From assembly GCA_045575975.1 (NCBI GenBank), contig JAZNFO010000034.1, positions 62,001 to 126,000 on the forward strand: a stretch of 64,000 nucleotides of DNA, read 5' to 3'. The number at the start of each line of letters is the position of its first letter. The stretch's first letter is position 1. The position numbers were made by a program, and so were the translations under genes. This DNA is from RGIG8709 sp045575975 (GTDB taxonomy: Bacteria > Bacillota > Clostridia > Monoglobales > Monoglobaceae). The notes below the pieces were generated by a model. That model searched no databases, was not told where the DNA came from, and saw nothing but the letters and a program-made list of their open reading frames with translations. Below, in pieces: positions 32,942-42,024 of this stretch.

Positions 32942-35620
32942 ATGAAAAGGAAGCTTATAATGTCTCTTATGCTGATTATGCTTGGAGTGGTTTTTTCCGG
33001 CATGATAAGTGTCTCGGCAGAGACAGAAGATATATACAGATATTCAATTTCAAACGGAGAGGTAACCATAACCGACTGCAATTATGATGCAAGCGGTGAA
33101 ATTGTAATCCCGGCAACTATTGAAAACTGTCCCGTAACAAAAATTGGTTATCATGCGTTTAGTTATTGTGAAGAGATAACGGGCGTAACCATTCCTGAAA
33201 GTGTAACAAGCATAGAGACAAGAGCCTTTGAATATTGTGTTGGACTTAAAAGTATAAATATTCCTGAAGGTGTGAAAAGTATAGATGTGGAAACTTTTAA
33301 GGATTGCCACAGCCTTACAAGTATAACTCTGCCCAAAGGTCTGAGGAGCATAGGTAATTATGCCTTTTACCGTTGCAAAAACCTTACGGATATCAGCATT
33401 CCGGAAGGTATAACAAGCATAGGAAACGGAGCCTTTTCCAATTGTGAAGGTCTTACAGAAGTAACCATTCCGGAAGGCGTAACAAGTATAGGATACGAAG
33501 CCTTTTATGATTGTTATAGTCTCACAGCTATCACTATTCCAAAAAGCATAACGAATATAGGAGAGGATGCCTTTCGCAATTGCACCGGACTTACAAGAGT
33601 TGATATAACTGATATTGAAGCCTGGTGTGAAATAAGTTTTTTCAATTCAAAATCAAATCCTATGTATTATGCAGAGGAAATTTATCTTAATAATTCTTTG
33701 ATAAATGAAGTGATAATCCCCGACGGCACAAAACATATAGGGAATTATACTTTTTACAATTGTGAAAGTATTGCGGGCATAACAATTCCTGGCAGCGTGA
33801 AGAGTATAGGCACAAATGCTTTTTCCTATTGCACAGGACTTGCAAGGATAACAATTCCAGCAGGCGTTACAACCATTGGTGATGGTGCTTTCAGTTATTG
33901 CGACGGACTTTCAAATATAAATATACCAAATGGTGTAACTGATATAGGAGACGGAGCTTTTAGTAATTGCACGGGACTTGCAAGCCTAATTATCCCCGAT
34001 AGTGTGACACATATAGGGGACAGTGCTTTCAGCCGTTGCAAAAGCCTTACAAGTGTGAATATTTCAAAAAATGTCACAAGCTTAGGGACGGGAGTGTTCA
34101 ACTATTGTGAGAGACTTGCAAGTGTGACAATTCCCGATAATGTCACAAGCATAGGAGAGGGAGCCTTCAACTATTGCACCAGTCTTATCAGAGTCACTAT
34201 ACCAAATGGTGTAAAAAGTATAGGAAATAGTGCCTTTTCCAATTGTTACAGTCTCACAAGCATTAACATTCCAAACGGTGTAACAAGTATAGGTAATTAT
34301 ACCTTTGAAAATTGCAACAGTCTTATAAGCATAATGATACCGGATAGCGTAACAAGCATAGGCGGGTATGCTTTTGATGGTTGTCATAGTCTTGCTGATA
34401 TCAACATTCCAAATGGTGTAAAAAGTATAGGCAATCACGCCTTTAGCTATTGTAACAGTCTCACAAGTATAGATATTCCGGACAGCGTAACAAGTATAGA
34501 AGAGGGGGCTTTCAGCTCCTGTGAAAGTCTTGAAATTGTAAGGTTTGGAAAGGGAGCGGAGCTTATTCCGGAAATGACATTTTATATTTGCCGTAATTTA
34601 AAATATGTTTGTCTGCCTGCAGAACTTAAATATATAAGAAATGATGCCTTTAATTATTGTCCGGGAATTGAAACAGTATTTTATGCCGGCAGTGAGGAAC
34701 AGTGGGAAAATATTTTATTCTATAACAGAAACGAATATCTCACCAATGCAAAAACGGTTTACAACAGCACAAAGAAAACCTATAAATTTGAAACGAATTG
34801 TGAGTCATCCCTGCCTGATATAACTGATTATGCAGTTTTCACCGTACCCACTGTGAAAAATGACGGAGCAAAGCTCGTTGGGTGGTATGATAATGCAGAG
34901 TTAAGCGGAGAGCCTGCTGTCTTTCCTTATTACGGAAATGCCACAACCCTTTATGCTGAATGGACAGATAGAGGGGGAACAGGCTTTGATGATGCCTTTA
35001 TTGCAAAAGCAAACAGAGAGTACACGGTAACAACCGATACTAATAGTCAGTTTGTATATTTTGAATTTGTTCCCGAGCATTCAAAAATCTATCGTTTTTA
35101 TTCAAAGGGAAACAGAGACACGGTTGGATATTTATATTATAAAAACACACAGATTGCATATAATGATTTTGGAGAAGACGGAAATAATTTTTTAATATCA
35201 TATAGCCTGACAGCGGGAGAAACTTATTATATTATAGCGAGAATACAAAGCGGAACGGGAGCCTTCACTTTTGTTGCAGAAGAGCCTGTTGATTACAGAA
35301 TTAATTCCATAACAATTAAAGATACATCGGGGAAGGAACTGTCAGCTATTCCGACTGAAAAATTTCTTGCTGTGGTTTCGTTCACCAATGTCAGCTCAAG
35401 CAGGGACAATGTTATAATTCTGGCACAATATTCAAAAAGCGATATGTTCAGCGGTTTATTGTATATAAACACCGAGGATGTGCCAACAGGTTCAACAATA
35501 AAGCTTTCAATTCCTGTTGACAATTCAGGTGGCGATATTGCAAAGCTGAAAGCCTTTTGCTGGGAATCACTTGGCTCTCCGGTGCCAATGGGAAATTCAG
35601 CAGCATTCCCGGAAGAATAA
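32942..35620 (+). CDS. BspA-like leucine-rich repeat surface protein
   Basis: 892 residues. The ATG at 32942 has AAGGAG 8 bases upstream and a signal peptide follows (MKRKLIMSLMLIMLGVVFSG). About twenty 23-residue LRR_5 units of the form AF..C..L.SI.IP..VTSIG make up residues ~50-570. Next come a GSEEQWENI block common after such arrays, a Listeria-Bacteroides-like repeat (DGAKLVGWYDNAELSG), a jelly-roll-like region (SQFVYFEFVPEHSKIYRFYS) and the small C-terminal beta module shared with two other surface proteins here. BspA-like proteins mediate adhesion or binding of host and matrix proteins; the ligand here is unknown. No covalent anchor is visible. Confidence 0.88.
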   Translation: MKRKLIMSLMLIMLGVVFSGMISVSAETEDIYRYSISNGEVTITDCNYDASGEIVIPATIENCPVTKIGYHAFSYCEEITGVTIPESVTSIETRAFEYCVGLKSINIPEGVKSIDVETFKDCHSLTSITLPKGLRSIGNYAFYRCKNLTDISIPEGITSIGNGAFSNCEGLTEVTIPEGVTSIGYEAFYDCYSLTAITIPKSITNIGEDAFRNCTGLTRVDITDIEAWCEISFFNSKSNPMYYAEEIYLNNSLINEVIIPDGTKHIGNYTFYNCESIAGITIPGSVKSIGTNAFSYCTGLARITIPAGVTTIGDGAFSYCDGLSNINIPNGVTDIGDGAFSNCTGLASLIIPDSVTHIGDSAFSRCKSLTSVNISKNVTSLGTGVFNYCERLASVTIPDNVTSIGEGAFNYCTSLIRVTIPNGVKSIGNSAFSNCYSLTSINIPNGVTSIGNYTFENCNSLISIMIPDSVTSIGGYAFDGCHSLADINIPNGVKSIGNHAFSYCNSLTSIDIPDSVTSIEEGAFSSCESLEIVRFGKGAELIPEMTFYICRNLKYVCLPAELKYIRNDAFNYCPGIETVFYAGSEEQWENILFYNRNEYLTNAKTVYNSTKKTYKFETNCESSLPDITDYAVFTVPTVKNDGAKLVGWYDNAELSGEPAVFPYYGNATTLYAEWTDRGGTGFDDAFIAKANREYTVTTDTNSQFVYFEFVPEHSKIYRFYSKGNRDTVGYLYYKNTQIAYNDFGEDGNNFLISYSLTAGETYYIIARIQSGTGAFTFVAEEPVDYRINSITIKDTSGKELSAIPTEKFLAVVSFTNVSSSRDNVIILAQYSKSDMFSGLLYINTEDVPTGSTIKLSIPVDNSGGDIAKLKAFCWESLGSPVPMGNSAAFPEE

Positions 35621-35623
35621 AAC

Positions 35624-35665
35624 AAAAAGCACCTTCATATGATTTACAAAACGGAGGTGCTTTTT
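35624..35665 (+). terminator. Terminator whose 3' arm carries the next gene's SD
   Basis: AAAAAGCACCT at 35624-35634 pairs with AGGTGCTTTTT at 35655-35665. The GGAGG at 35653-35657, SD of the downstream membrane protein, overlaps the 3' arm. Confidence 0.75.
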
Positions 35666-35667
35666 CT

Positions 35668-36102
35668 ATGTCAAAAAATATAAAAAGACGGATTAAAACA
35701 AATGACGAGGCAAAAAGTATCAGCGCAAAAGACGGAGGAAAAATTCTTCTTATAATGATTTTGTTTTCGACTTTATATCTGGGCATATTTTCGCTTTTTT
35801 CAACACTTTTTAACCCAACAGACTCAATGCCGGCTATGGGTGCATATTCATCATACTTTTTGTCGGCACTTTTGGGGGGCTTTATGGCGGTGAAAAAGGT
35901 GAAAAAGGCGGGGCTTGTTGTGGGGTGCTTAGCCGGACTTTCTTATGCTTTTTTGATTTTTCTTATAAGCCTTGGGGTGTCGGATAATAAATTTTTCTCA
36001 TTGGAGAAACTGATTTCTTTAATTCTTTCAATGCTTGGCGGAGGAATTGGGGGTATCTTAGGAGTAAACCTGGGAAAAACAAGATACCGGAGAATAAGTT
36101 AA
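35668..36102 (+). CDS. TIGR04086-type small membrane protein
   Basis: 144 residues with four hydrophobic segments (LLIMILFSTLYLGIFSLF, SYFLSALLGGFMAV, LVVGCLAGLSYAFLIFLI, LISLILSMLGGGIGGILGV) and a basic N terminus, matching the TIGR04086 family of clostridial membrane proteins, often found near secretion genes. Function is unknown. The ATG at 35668 is 10 bases after GGAGG. It lies just upstream of the secD promoter. Confidence 0.75.
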   Translation: MSKNIKRRIKTNDEAKSISAKDGGKILLIMILFSTLYLGIFSLFSTLFNPTDSMPAMGAYSSYFLSALLGGFMAVKKVKKAGLVVGCLAGLSYAFLIFLISLGVSDNKFFSLEKLISLILSMLGGGIGGILGVNLGKTRYRRIS

Positions 36103-36138
36103 ATTTATGTTAAATTGTGATAATTTTTAAATATTCTC

Positions 36139-36167
36139 TTGACTATTATTGAAAAAATATGTATAAT
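36139..36167 (+). promoter_or_regulatory. Sigma-A promoter of secD-secF
   Basis: TTGACT at 36139-36144 and TATAAT at 36162-36167, 17-bp spacer. The leader to the GTG at 36262 is about 88 bases, with no clear structure. Confidence 0.8.
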
Positions 36168-36261
36168 ACATATTGGTTTATTTTGTCTTTCAAAGATGAA
36201 AATAATTAAAATTTTTTATACTAAATTAATACCTATATGGTAGTTAAGGGAGGAAAAACAA

Positions 36262-37554
36262 GTGTCAAGAAGTATTATTAAACTTGCAGCTATTGTTCTT
36301 GTTATAGGTCTTTTAATGTTTGTTGCATTATACGGACTTGACTTTTCAGACTCTGTAAGATTCCCCGGTGTTCTTGATCCGGACGGAGTTATTCAGGGCC
36401 TTGATTTAAAGGGCGGTTCCGTTATAGTATATGAAGCACAGGTTGCAGAACCTACAGACGACCAGATGGACACAGTAGCAAATATGATGAGAACAAGACT
36501 TGACGGTCTTGGCTATTCAGAAGCTACAGTTACAAGACAGGGCACAAAAAAGGTTAGAATTGAAATTCCGTCAGTATCAGATCCGACAGAGGCAGCAAAA
36601 AGCCTTGGTTCTGTTGCAGAGCTTAAGTTCGTTGACTATGAAGGAAACGAAATCTTAAAGGGTGCAGATGTAAAAAGTGCATCAGCGGAATATGGTGCAA
36701 CCGACAATATGGGAAAAAGCGGCCATTATGTAAGCCTTGAGTTTACAGATGAGGGTGCCAAGAAATTCTCAGTTGCAACAGGAAAGGCAGCAGGCCTTCC
36801 TGAAGGTCAGAATGTAATCGGTATTGTTATGGATGAAATTATGATTTCAATGCCGAGAGTTCAGCAGCAGATAAACGACACAACTTGTGTTATCACAGGT
36901 GATTTCACTGCTGAAGAAGCAAAAGCACTTGCTGCAAACATCAAGTCAGGTCAGCTTCCGTTCTCACTTAATCAGGCAGAGCTCAGAAGCATCAGTGCAA
37001 CACTCGGTGACACAGCACTTTCAACATCAATGATGGCTGGTCTTATCGGTATCATTCTTGTAATGTTATTTATGCTTTTGGTATATCGTCTTCCGGGACT
37101 TATTGCAGACATTGCACTTCTCGGTTATATGGGAATTGTGGGAGTTCTCCTTGCAAATCTCCATGTTAACTTAACACTTCCGGGTATTGCAGGTATTATC
37201 CTTGCAGTAGGTATGGCGGTTGATGCCAATGTTGTTATTTTTGAAAGAATCAAGGAAGAATTAAAGCTTGGCAAAACTGTCAGAAGTGCAGTTGATGCAG
37301 GCTTTAACAGAGCGCTTTCTGCTGTTGTTGACTCAAATATCACAACAATTATCGCAGCAGTTATCCTTATTCTTCTTGGAACAGGAACTATCAAGGGCTT
37401 TGGCGTAACACTTTTAATCGGTGTTGTTGTAAGTATGATTTCTGCAATATTCATCACAAAGTTCTTACTTAAACAGATGATAGGCCTTAATGTTAAGAAT
37501 TTGTGGCTCTACGGCATAAACAAAAAAGCAAAAGGAGGCACAGAAAATGCTTAA
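36262..37554 (+). CDS. secD: Protein translocase subunit SecD
   Basis: 430 residues, starting at GTG with GGGAGG 8 bases upstream. SecD with SecF uses the proton-motive force to help complete protein export through SecYEG. The N-terminal membrane segment is followed by GLDLKGGSVIVYEA, a P1-type periplasmic domain of ~180 residues, and five membrane segments with GMAVDANVVIFERIKEEL, the SecD signature carrying the proton-relay aspartate. It is shorter than E. coli SecD, normal for Gram-positives. It overlaps secF by 8 bases. The many large exported proteins in this window are plausible clients. Confidence 0.95.
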   Translation: MSRSIIKLAAIVLVIGLLMFVALYGLDFSDSVRFPGVLDPDGVIQGLDLKGGSVIVYEAQVAEPTDDQMDTVANMMRTRLDGLGYSEATVTRQGTKKVRIEIPSVSDPTEAAKSLGSVAELKFVDYEGNEILKGADVKSASAEYGATDNMGKSGHYVSLEFTDEGAKKFSVATGKAAGLPEGQNVIGIVMDEIMISMPRVQQQINDTTCVITGDFTAEEAKALAANIKSGQLPFSLNQAELRSISATLGDTALSTSMMAGLIGIILVMLFMLLVYRLPGLIADIALLGYMGIVGVLLANLHVNLTLPGIAGIILAVGMAVDANVVIFERIKEELKLGKTVRSAVDAGFNRALSAVVDSNITTIIAAVILILLGTGTIKGFGVTLLIGVVVSMISAIFITKFLLKQMIGLNVKNLWLYGINKKAKGGTENA

Positions 37555-38449
37555 TATCACAGGAAACAAGAAAATTTATTTAACAATTTCCATTATCTTA
37601 ATGGTAGTAAGCGCAGTAAGTCTTATAATACAGGGATTTAACCTTGACACAGACTTTGCAGGCGGTATGGCTCTTTCTTATAAAATCGATGCAGATTTTG
37701 AAGTTAAAGATGTTGAAGCGGTTGTTTCAGAAGCACTTGGTGCAAAGCAGAAGGCATCATCAGTTCAGAAATCTGAGGGCAATGAAGTAATCATAAAATT
37801 CGGTTACGATAATGCTCTTAAAACAGATGAAGAACGCGCAGCTTTCGCTGATGAAAGAATTGCAGCTATTACAGCAGGCCTCGTTGCAAAATATGAAAAA
37901 GCAGAGCTAACAAGCCGTGATGTTGTATCTCCGTCAACAGGTGTTGAGCTTGCAAGGACAGCTCTTTGGATGTCAATTCTCGCAGCTCTTGCAATTTTAA
38001 TTTATATAACATTCAGATTTGAGTTTTTCTCAGGTGTTGTTGCAGTTCTTGCTTTGGTACACGATATATTAATCCTTTGCGGTGTATATTCAGTTCTGCA
38101 GATAGCAATTGACACAAACTTTATTGCTGCGATTTTAACTGTTCTCGGTTATTCTATCAATAACACTATCGTTATTTTCGACAGAATCAGAGAAAACACC
38201 CGTCATGCTAAAAAGCAGACATATGCAGAAATTGCAAACAGAAGTATCAATCAGACCCTTGGCCGTTCTATCAACACCACAGTAACAACACTACTCACAA
38301 TTGTTATGGTTTATATTATGGGTGTTGCATCAATCAGAGCTTTCTCACTTCCGATTATTATTGGTATAGTTATCGGAACATATTCATCAATCTTTGGTGC
38401 AGGTCCGGTTTGGGCAGCTTGGAGAGATGGAGCAGTTAAGTCCAGATAA
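37547..38449 (+). CDS. secF: Protein translocase subunit SecF
   Basis: 300 residues. It starts with a membrane segment followed by NLDTDFAGGM, the SecF motif, and carries the conserved YSINNTIVIFDRIRENTR in the fourth membrane segment. AAAGGAGG lies 7 bases before the ATG, and translation is coupled to secD through an 8-base overlap. It is followed by a terminator. Confidence 0.95.
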   Translation: MLNITGNKKIYLTISIILMVVSAVSLIIQGFNLDTDFAGGMALSYKIDADFEVKDVEAVVSEALGAKQKASSVQKSEGNEVIIKFGYDNALKTDEERAAFADERIAAITAGLVAKYEKAELTSRDVVSPSTGVELARTALWMSILAALAILIYITFRFEFFSGVVAVLALVHDILILCGVYSVLQIAIDTNFIAAILTVLGYSINNTIVIFDRIRENTRHAKKQTYAEIANRSINQTLGRSINTTVTTLLTIVMVYIMGVASIRAFSLPIIIGIVIGTYSSIFGAGPVWAAWRDGAVKSR

Positions 38450-38472
38450 TTTTTAATTTAAATGAAATCAGA

Positions 38473-38509
38473 AAGAAAGTCACGGCTTTGTCCGCTGGCT
38501 TTCTTTTTT
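38473..38509 (+). terminator. Terminator of secD-secF
   Basis: AAGAAAGTC at 38473-38481 pairs with GGCTTTCTT at 38497-38505 (one G-U), followed by Ts. Confidence 0.8.
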
Positions 38510-38525
38510 GTTTAAAAATTATGAG

Positions 38526-38554
38526 TTGACAATTTACTTATAATGTGATATGCT
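38526..38554 (+). promoter_or_regulatory. Sigma-A promoter of the small membrane protein
   Basis: TTGACA at 38526-38531 and TATGCT at 38549-38554, 17-bp spacer. Confidence 0.7.
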
Positions 38555-38593
38555 AAAAGATGTGAAATTGTAGATAAAAGAGGAGGAGCTTTT

Positions 38594-39085
38594 ATGCCTT
38601 TTATCCGAAGAAGAATAAGGGAAAATTTCATATTGTTCCTTGTTATGGGGTTTTTATATCATATTATATATAGAAGTGTTGAGCTTCCCGCATATCCCCA
38701 TGCGCTCCCTATTTCATATGGTGGCGCAATTGTGATTGCAATGTTTGCTTATGTGTTCTTTTTGCACACATATCTTATGAATGTTGGAGATTTGAGGATA
38801 TATTTCAGGGTTAACTTTATAGCTTATGGATTTTATATGATTTTTTACTATGTATTTCTGACAATTGATATGAATTTCTGGCGCATATCAGAATGGACAT
38901 TTTTTGATAAGCTGTACGGGATGCTTATGATGCCTTACAGTTTATTTGAACCATTTGGATTTAACAGGGTGCTTTCATCCATGCTTGTTCATTTGATTTT
39001 CCTTATAGTTGTTGGTGTTGTTCCGCTGTTTGTAAGGGAACACTATGACCCGCTTGAAGAGTATCTCATAAATGATGATGAGTAA
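38594..39085 (+). CDS. Hypothetical polytopic membrane protein
   Basis: 163 residues, with GGAGGAG 7 bases before the ATG. Four to five hydrophobic segments are visible (NFILFLVMGFLYHIIYR, GGAIVIAMFAYVFFLHTYL, NFIAYGFYMIFYYVFLTI, LVHLIFLIVVGVVPLFV), with an acidic C-terminal tail. I do not recognise the family. It has its own promoter and stands alone between secF and rpmE. Confidence 0.75.
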   Translation: MPFIRRRIRENFILFLVMGFLYHIIYRSVELPAYPHALPISYGGAIVIAMFAYVFFLHTYLMNVGDLRIYFRVNFIAYGFYMIFYYVFLTIDMNFWRISEWTFFDKLYGMLMMPYSLFEPFGFNRVLSSMLVHLIFLIVVGVVPLFVREHYDPLEEYLINDDE

Positions 39086-39117
39086 ATAAAAAATTTTTAG
39101 AATATTTAAAATAATAC

Positions 39118-39146
39118 TTGATTTTTTGAAAAAAGTGTGTTATACT
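39118..39146 (+). promoter_or_regulatory. Sigma-A promoter of rpmE
   Basis: TTGATT at 39118-39123 and TATACT at 39141-39146, 17-bp spacer. Confidence 0.7.
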
Positions 39147-39192
39147 TTTAGAGTTAAATTGTGTATCGCTCTAAAGAAAGAGGTGAAAATAG

Positions 39193-39399
39193 ATGAAAGC
39201 AGGAATACATCCGGATTATAAAGAAACAACAATTAAATGTGCTTGCGGTAATGTTATAGAAACAGGTTCAACAAAAGAGAATATCAGCATAGAAATTTGT
39301 TCAGCTTGTCATCCTTTCTATACAGGAAAGCAGAAATTAGTTGACACAGGCGGTCGTGTTGACAAGTTCAGAAAGCGTTTTGGGCTTGAAGAAAAATAA
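39193..39399 (+). CDS. rpmE: Ribosomal protein L31, zinc-binding form
   Basis: 68 residues. It has KCACGNVI and EICSACHPFYTG, giving four cysteines (CxC and CxxC) of the zinc-containing L31, the version used under zinc-replete conditions. AGAGGTG precedes the ATG. It is a single-gene unit with its own promoter and terminator. Confidence 0.96.
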   Translation: MKAGIHPDYKETTIKCACGNVIETGSTKENISIEICSACHPFYTGKQKLVDTGGRVDKFRKRFGLEEK

Positions 39400-39458
39400 T
39401 GCAAAAAGTGGAATTAGTCTGCAATTTGTAAACAATTTAAAAATACTATACTACCTTT

Positions 39459-39488
39459 AAGACTGCATTTTTGCAGTCTTAATTTTTT
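39459..39488 (+). terminator. Terminator of rpmE
   Basis: AAGACTGCA at 39459-39467 pairs with TGCAGTCTT at 39472-39480, followed by AA and six Ts. The next SD starts right after the T run. Confidence 0.85.
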
Positions 39489-39501
39489 AAGAGGTGTTTC
39501 T

Positions 39502-39990
39502 ATGGAAAGAGTAGATAAAAACAATTATTATCTTGATATTGCAGAGACGGTTATTGAAAGGGGAACCTGCCTTAGAAGGAATTTCGGGGCAATAATCGTT
39601 AAGAATGACGAAATTGTTTCAACGGGATATACAGGGGCTCCGAGAGGGAGAGAAAACTGCTCAAGCATCGGTTTTTGCATAAGAGAAAAGCTTTCTGTTC
39701 CAAGAGGTGAAAGATATGAGCTTTGCAGAAGCGTTCATGCAGAGGCGAATGCAATAATCAGTGCATCAAGAAGAGATATGATTGGTGCAACCTTGTATCT
39801 TGTGGGAAAAGATGCAAAAACAGGAGAGTATGTGGAAAACACATCAAGCTGTTCTATGTGCAAAAGACTTGTAATAAATGCTGGTATCAGTAAGGTAGTT
39901 ATAAGAAACACCAAGAGAGACTACATAGAAGTTGATGTTGAAGACTGGGTGAAGAATGACGACTCCCTTGCGGGAAGATTTGGTTATTAA
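39502..39990 (+). CDS. dCMP deaminase family protein
   Basis: 162 residues. Zinc-site motifs HAEANAII and SCSMCKR (HAE and CxxC) identify the cytidine/deoxycytidylate deaminase fold; length and the TGAPRG/RSVHAEANAI context fit dCMP deaminase of the ComEB type, which makes dUMP for thymidylate synthesis. AAGAGGTG precedes the ATG. It sits directly behind the rpmE terminator with no clear promoter of its own, so it may depend on readthrough, and is followed by a strong terminator. Confidence 0.88.
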   Translation: MERVDKNNYYLDIAETVIERGTCLRRNFGAIIVKNDEIVSTGYTGAPRGRENCSSIGFCIREKLSVPRGERYELCRSVHAEANAIISASRRDMIGATLYLVGKDAKTGEYVENTSSCSMCKRLVINAGISKVVIRNTKRDYIEVDVEDWVKNDDSLAGRFGY

Positions 39991-40003
39991 AAAATGAGAT
40001 GCA

Positions 40004-40031
40004 AAAAAGGGATGCAAAAGCATCCCTTTTT
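40004..40031 (+). terminator. Terminator of the dCMP deaminase gene
   Basis: AAAAAGGGATGC at 40004-40015 pairs perfectly with GCATCCCTTTTT at 40020-40031. Confidence 0.88.
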
Positions 40032-40068
40032 GATTTATATTTCACTTTGTGGAGTTCTTTTCCGTCTT

Positions 40069-40114
40069 TTTGCGGTTATTCATTTTGGTTTTTCCGTCTT
40101 TTTGCGGTCTGGAC
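40069..40114 (+). repeat. 46-bp direct repeat, left copy
   Basis: 45 of 46 bases match 40296-40341. The pair flanks the second copy of the 100-bp repeat and the groEL terminator. The segment TCCGTCTTTTTGCGGT also occurs a third time at 40061-40076. Confidence 0.85.
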
Positions 40115-40122
40115 GGGGCGAC

Positions 40123-40220
40123 AGGTAAAATAGAGGCAGAACACACAAACTGAGCCGGAGGGATACCCGAAGGTGTACGGGTGTACACCGAGAGGCGAAG
40201 TTTGTGCGTAGCAAAAAGAC
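40123..40220 (-). repeat. About 100-bp intergenic repeat, copy 2
   Basis: Inverted copy of 7589-7688, with the same boundaries and internal palindromes and a few substitutions. As in copy 1 it starts directly after a hairpin terminator, here that of groEL. Confidence 0.8.
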
Positions 40221-40231
40221 AATAAAATAAA

Positions 40232-40260
40232 GAAAAACCGCATATAAAATGCGGTTTTTC
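40232..40260 (-). terminator. Terminator of groES-groEL
   Basis: GAAAAACCGCAT at 40232-40243 pairs with ATGCGGTTTTTC at 40249-40260; T-rich sequence follows on the minus strand. It lies about 95 bases after the groEL stop. Confidence 0.8.
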
Positions 40261-40295
40261 AACATCTGTATACTTATGTTGTGTCAGTGAATAGC

Positions 40296-40341
40296 TTTGC
40301 GGTTATTCATTTTGTTTTTTCCGTCTTTTTGCGGTCTGGAC
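40296..40341 (+). repeat. 46-bp direct repeat, right copy
   Basis: Second copy of 40069-40114, in the groEL 3' untranslated region; one substitution (G to T). The 227-bp period contains the inserted 100-bp repeat and the terminator. Confidence 0.85.
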
Positions 40342-40355
40342 TATTTTACCGGAGC

Positions 40356-41990
40356 CTAGTACATACCACCGCCGGCACCTGCCATAGCCGCAGCAGCTGC
40401 AGCATCAGCAGCAGGATCTGGCTTGTTTGCAACAACGCTTTCTGTTGTGAGAACCATTGAAGCAACACTTGCCGCATTCTGAAGAGCAGAACGGGTAACC
40501 TTTGTTGGGTCAACGATACCGTTTGAAAGCATATCCATATATTCTTCTGTGAGGGCATTAAATCCAACACCGATTTCGCTTGATTTGATTTTGTTAACGA
40601 TAACAGAGCCTTCAATACCTGCATTGTAAGCAATCTGTCTGACAGGTTCTTCTAAAGCACGGAGAACAATCTGTGCACCTGTTTTTTCGTCGCCTGAAAG
40701 TGAATTCATCAAAGCTTCAACAGCGGGAAGAGCATTGATATAAGCAGTTCCGCCGCCTGCAACGATACCCTCTTCAACTGCAGCCTTTGTTGCAGCAAGA
40801 GCATCTTCAATTCTGAGTTTCTTTTCTTTCATTTCGATTTCAGTTGCAGCACCAACCTTGATAACAGCAACACCGCCAGAAAGCTTTGCAAGTCTTTCCT
40901 GAAGTTTTTCTCTGTCAAAATCAGATGTTGTTTCTTCAATCTGAGCTTTAACCTGACCAACTCTTGCTTTGATAGCATCAGGATTTCCAAAACCGTCAAC
41001 AATAATTGTGTTTTCCTTCTGAACCTTAACCTGACGGGCACGACCAAGCTGGTCAATTGTTGCATCCTTAAGGTCAAGACCGATTTCTTCTGTGATAACA
41101 GTTCCGCCTGTTAAGATAGCTATATCCTCAAGCATAGCCTTTCTTCTGTCGCCAAAGCCGGGAGCCTTAACACCGATACATGTGAATGTTCCGCGGAGCT
41201 TATTAACGATAATTGTTGAAAGTGCTTCGCCTTCAATATCTTCAGCAATGATTAAAAGCTTTTTGCCCTGCTGAACGATTTGTTCAAGAATAGGAAGAAT
41301 TTCCTGAATATTTGAAATTTTCTTGTCTGTGATAAGAATGTAAGCATCGTCAATAACAGCTTCCATTTTATCGGTATCAGTAACCATATAAGGTGTTATA
41401 TAGCCTCTGTCAAACTGCATACCTTCAACAACCTCTGAATAGGTTTCAGCAGTTTTTGATTCTTCAACAGTGATAACACCGTCGCTTGTAACCTTTTCCA
41501 TAGCCTCAGAGATAAGCTCTCCGATAAATGGGTCAGCAGCAGAAACTGATGCAACTCTGGCAATATCAAGTTTTCCGTCAACCTTTTTGCTGTTTTTGAT
41601 AATTTCAGCAACTGCGGTTTCAACAGCTGATGCAATACCTTTTCTTACAATCATAGGATTTGCACCTGCAGCAACATTTTTTAGACCTTCGCGAACAAGA
41701 GCCTGAGCGAGTAGTGTTGCGGTTGTAGTACCGTCACCTGCGATGTCGTTTGTCTTTGTTGCAACTTCTTTAACAAGCTGAGCACCCATGTTTTCAAATG
41801 GGTTTTCAAGTTCTATTTCCTTTGCGATTGTAACACCGTCGTTTGTGATAAGAGGTGCACCGAATTTCTTGTCCAGAACAACATTTCTGCCTTTTGGACC
41901 AAGTGTAACTTTAACAGTGTCAGCAAGCTTGTTAACGCCCTGTTCTAAAGCGTGTCTTGCTTCCTGTCCAAATAAAATTTCCTTTGCCAT
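40356..41990 (-). CDS. groEL: Chaperonin GroEL
   Basis: 544 residues. It forms the double-ring Hsp60 folding chamber. The N-terminal LGPKGRNVVLDKKFGAP, AGDGTTTATLLAQALV near the ATP site and the flexible Gly/Met-ending tail are all typical. It follows groES by 34 bases under CIRCE control. The tail is short (AGAGGGMY). Confidence 0.98.
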   Translation of the reverse strand: MAKEILFGQEARHALEQGVNKLADTVKVTLGPKGRNVVLDKKFGAPLITNDGVTIAKEIELENPFENMGAQLVKEVATKTNDIAGDGTTTATLLAQALVREGLKNVAAGANPMIVRKGIASAVETAVAEIIKNSKKVDGKLDIARVASVSAADPFIGELISEAMEKVTSDGVITVEESKTAETYSEVVEGMQFDRGYITPYMVTDTDKMEAVIDDAYILITDKKISNIQEILPILEQIVQQGKKLLIIAEDIEGEALSTIIVNKLRGTFTCIGVKAPGFGDRRKAMLEDIAILTGGTVITEEIGLDLKDATIDQLGRARQVKVQKENTIIVDGFGNPDAIKARVGQVKAQIEETTSDFDREKLQERLAKLSGGVAVIKVGAATEIEMKEKKLRIEDALAATKAAVEEGIVAGGGTAYINALPAVEALMNSLSGDEKTGAQIVLRALEEPVRQIAYNAGIEGSVIVNKIKSSEIGVGFNALTEEYMDMLSNGIVDPTKVTRSALQNAASVASMVLTTESVVANKPDPAADAAAAAAMAGAGGGMY

Positions 41991-42024
41991 TATATATCAT
42001 CCTTTCTAATTACAAAATCAAAAA

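Noticed and set aside
33130..34520. Regular DNA periodicity of about 69 bp
   Set aside because: It is the coding periodicity of 23-residue leucine-rich units in the BspA-like gene, not an independent DNA repeat.
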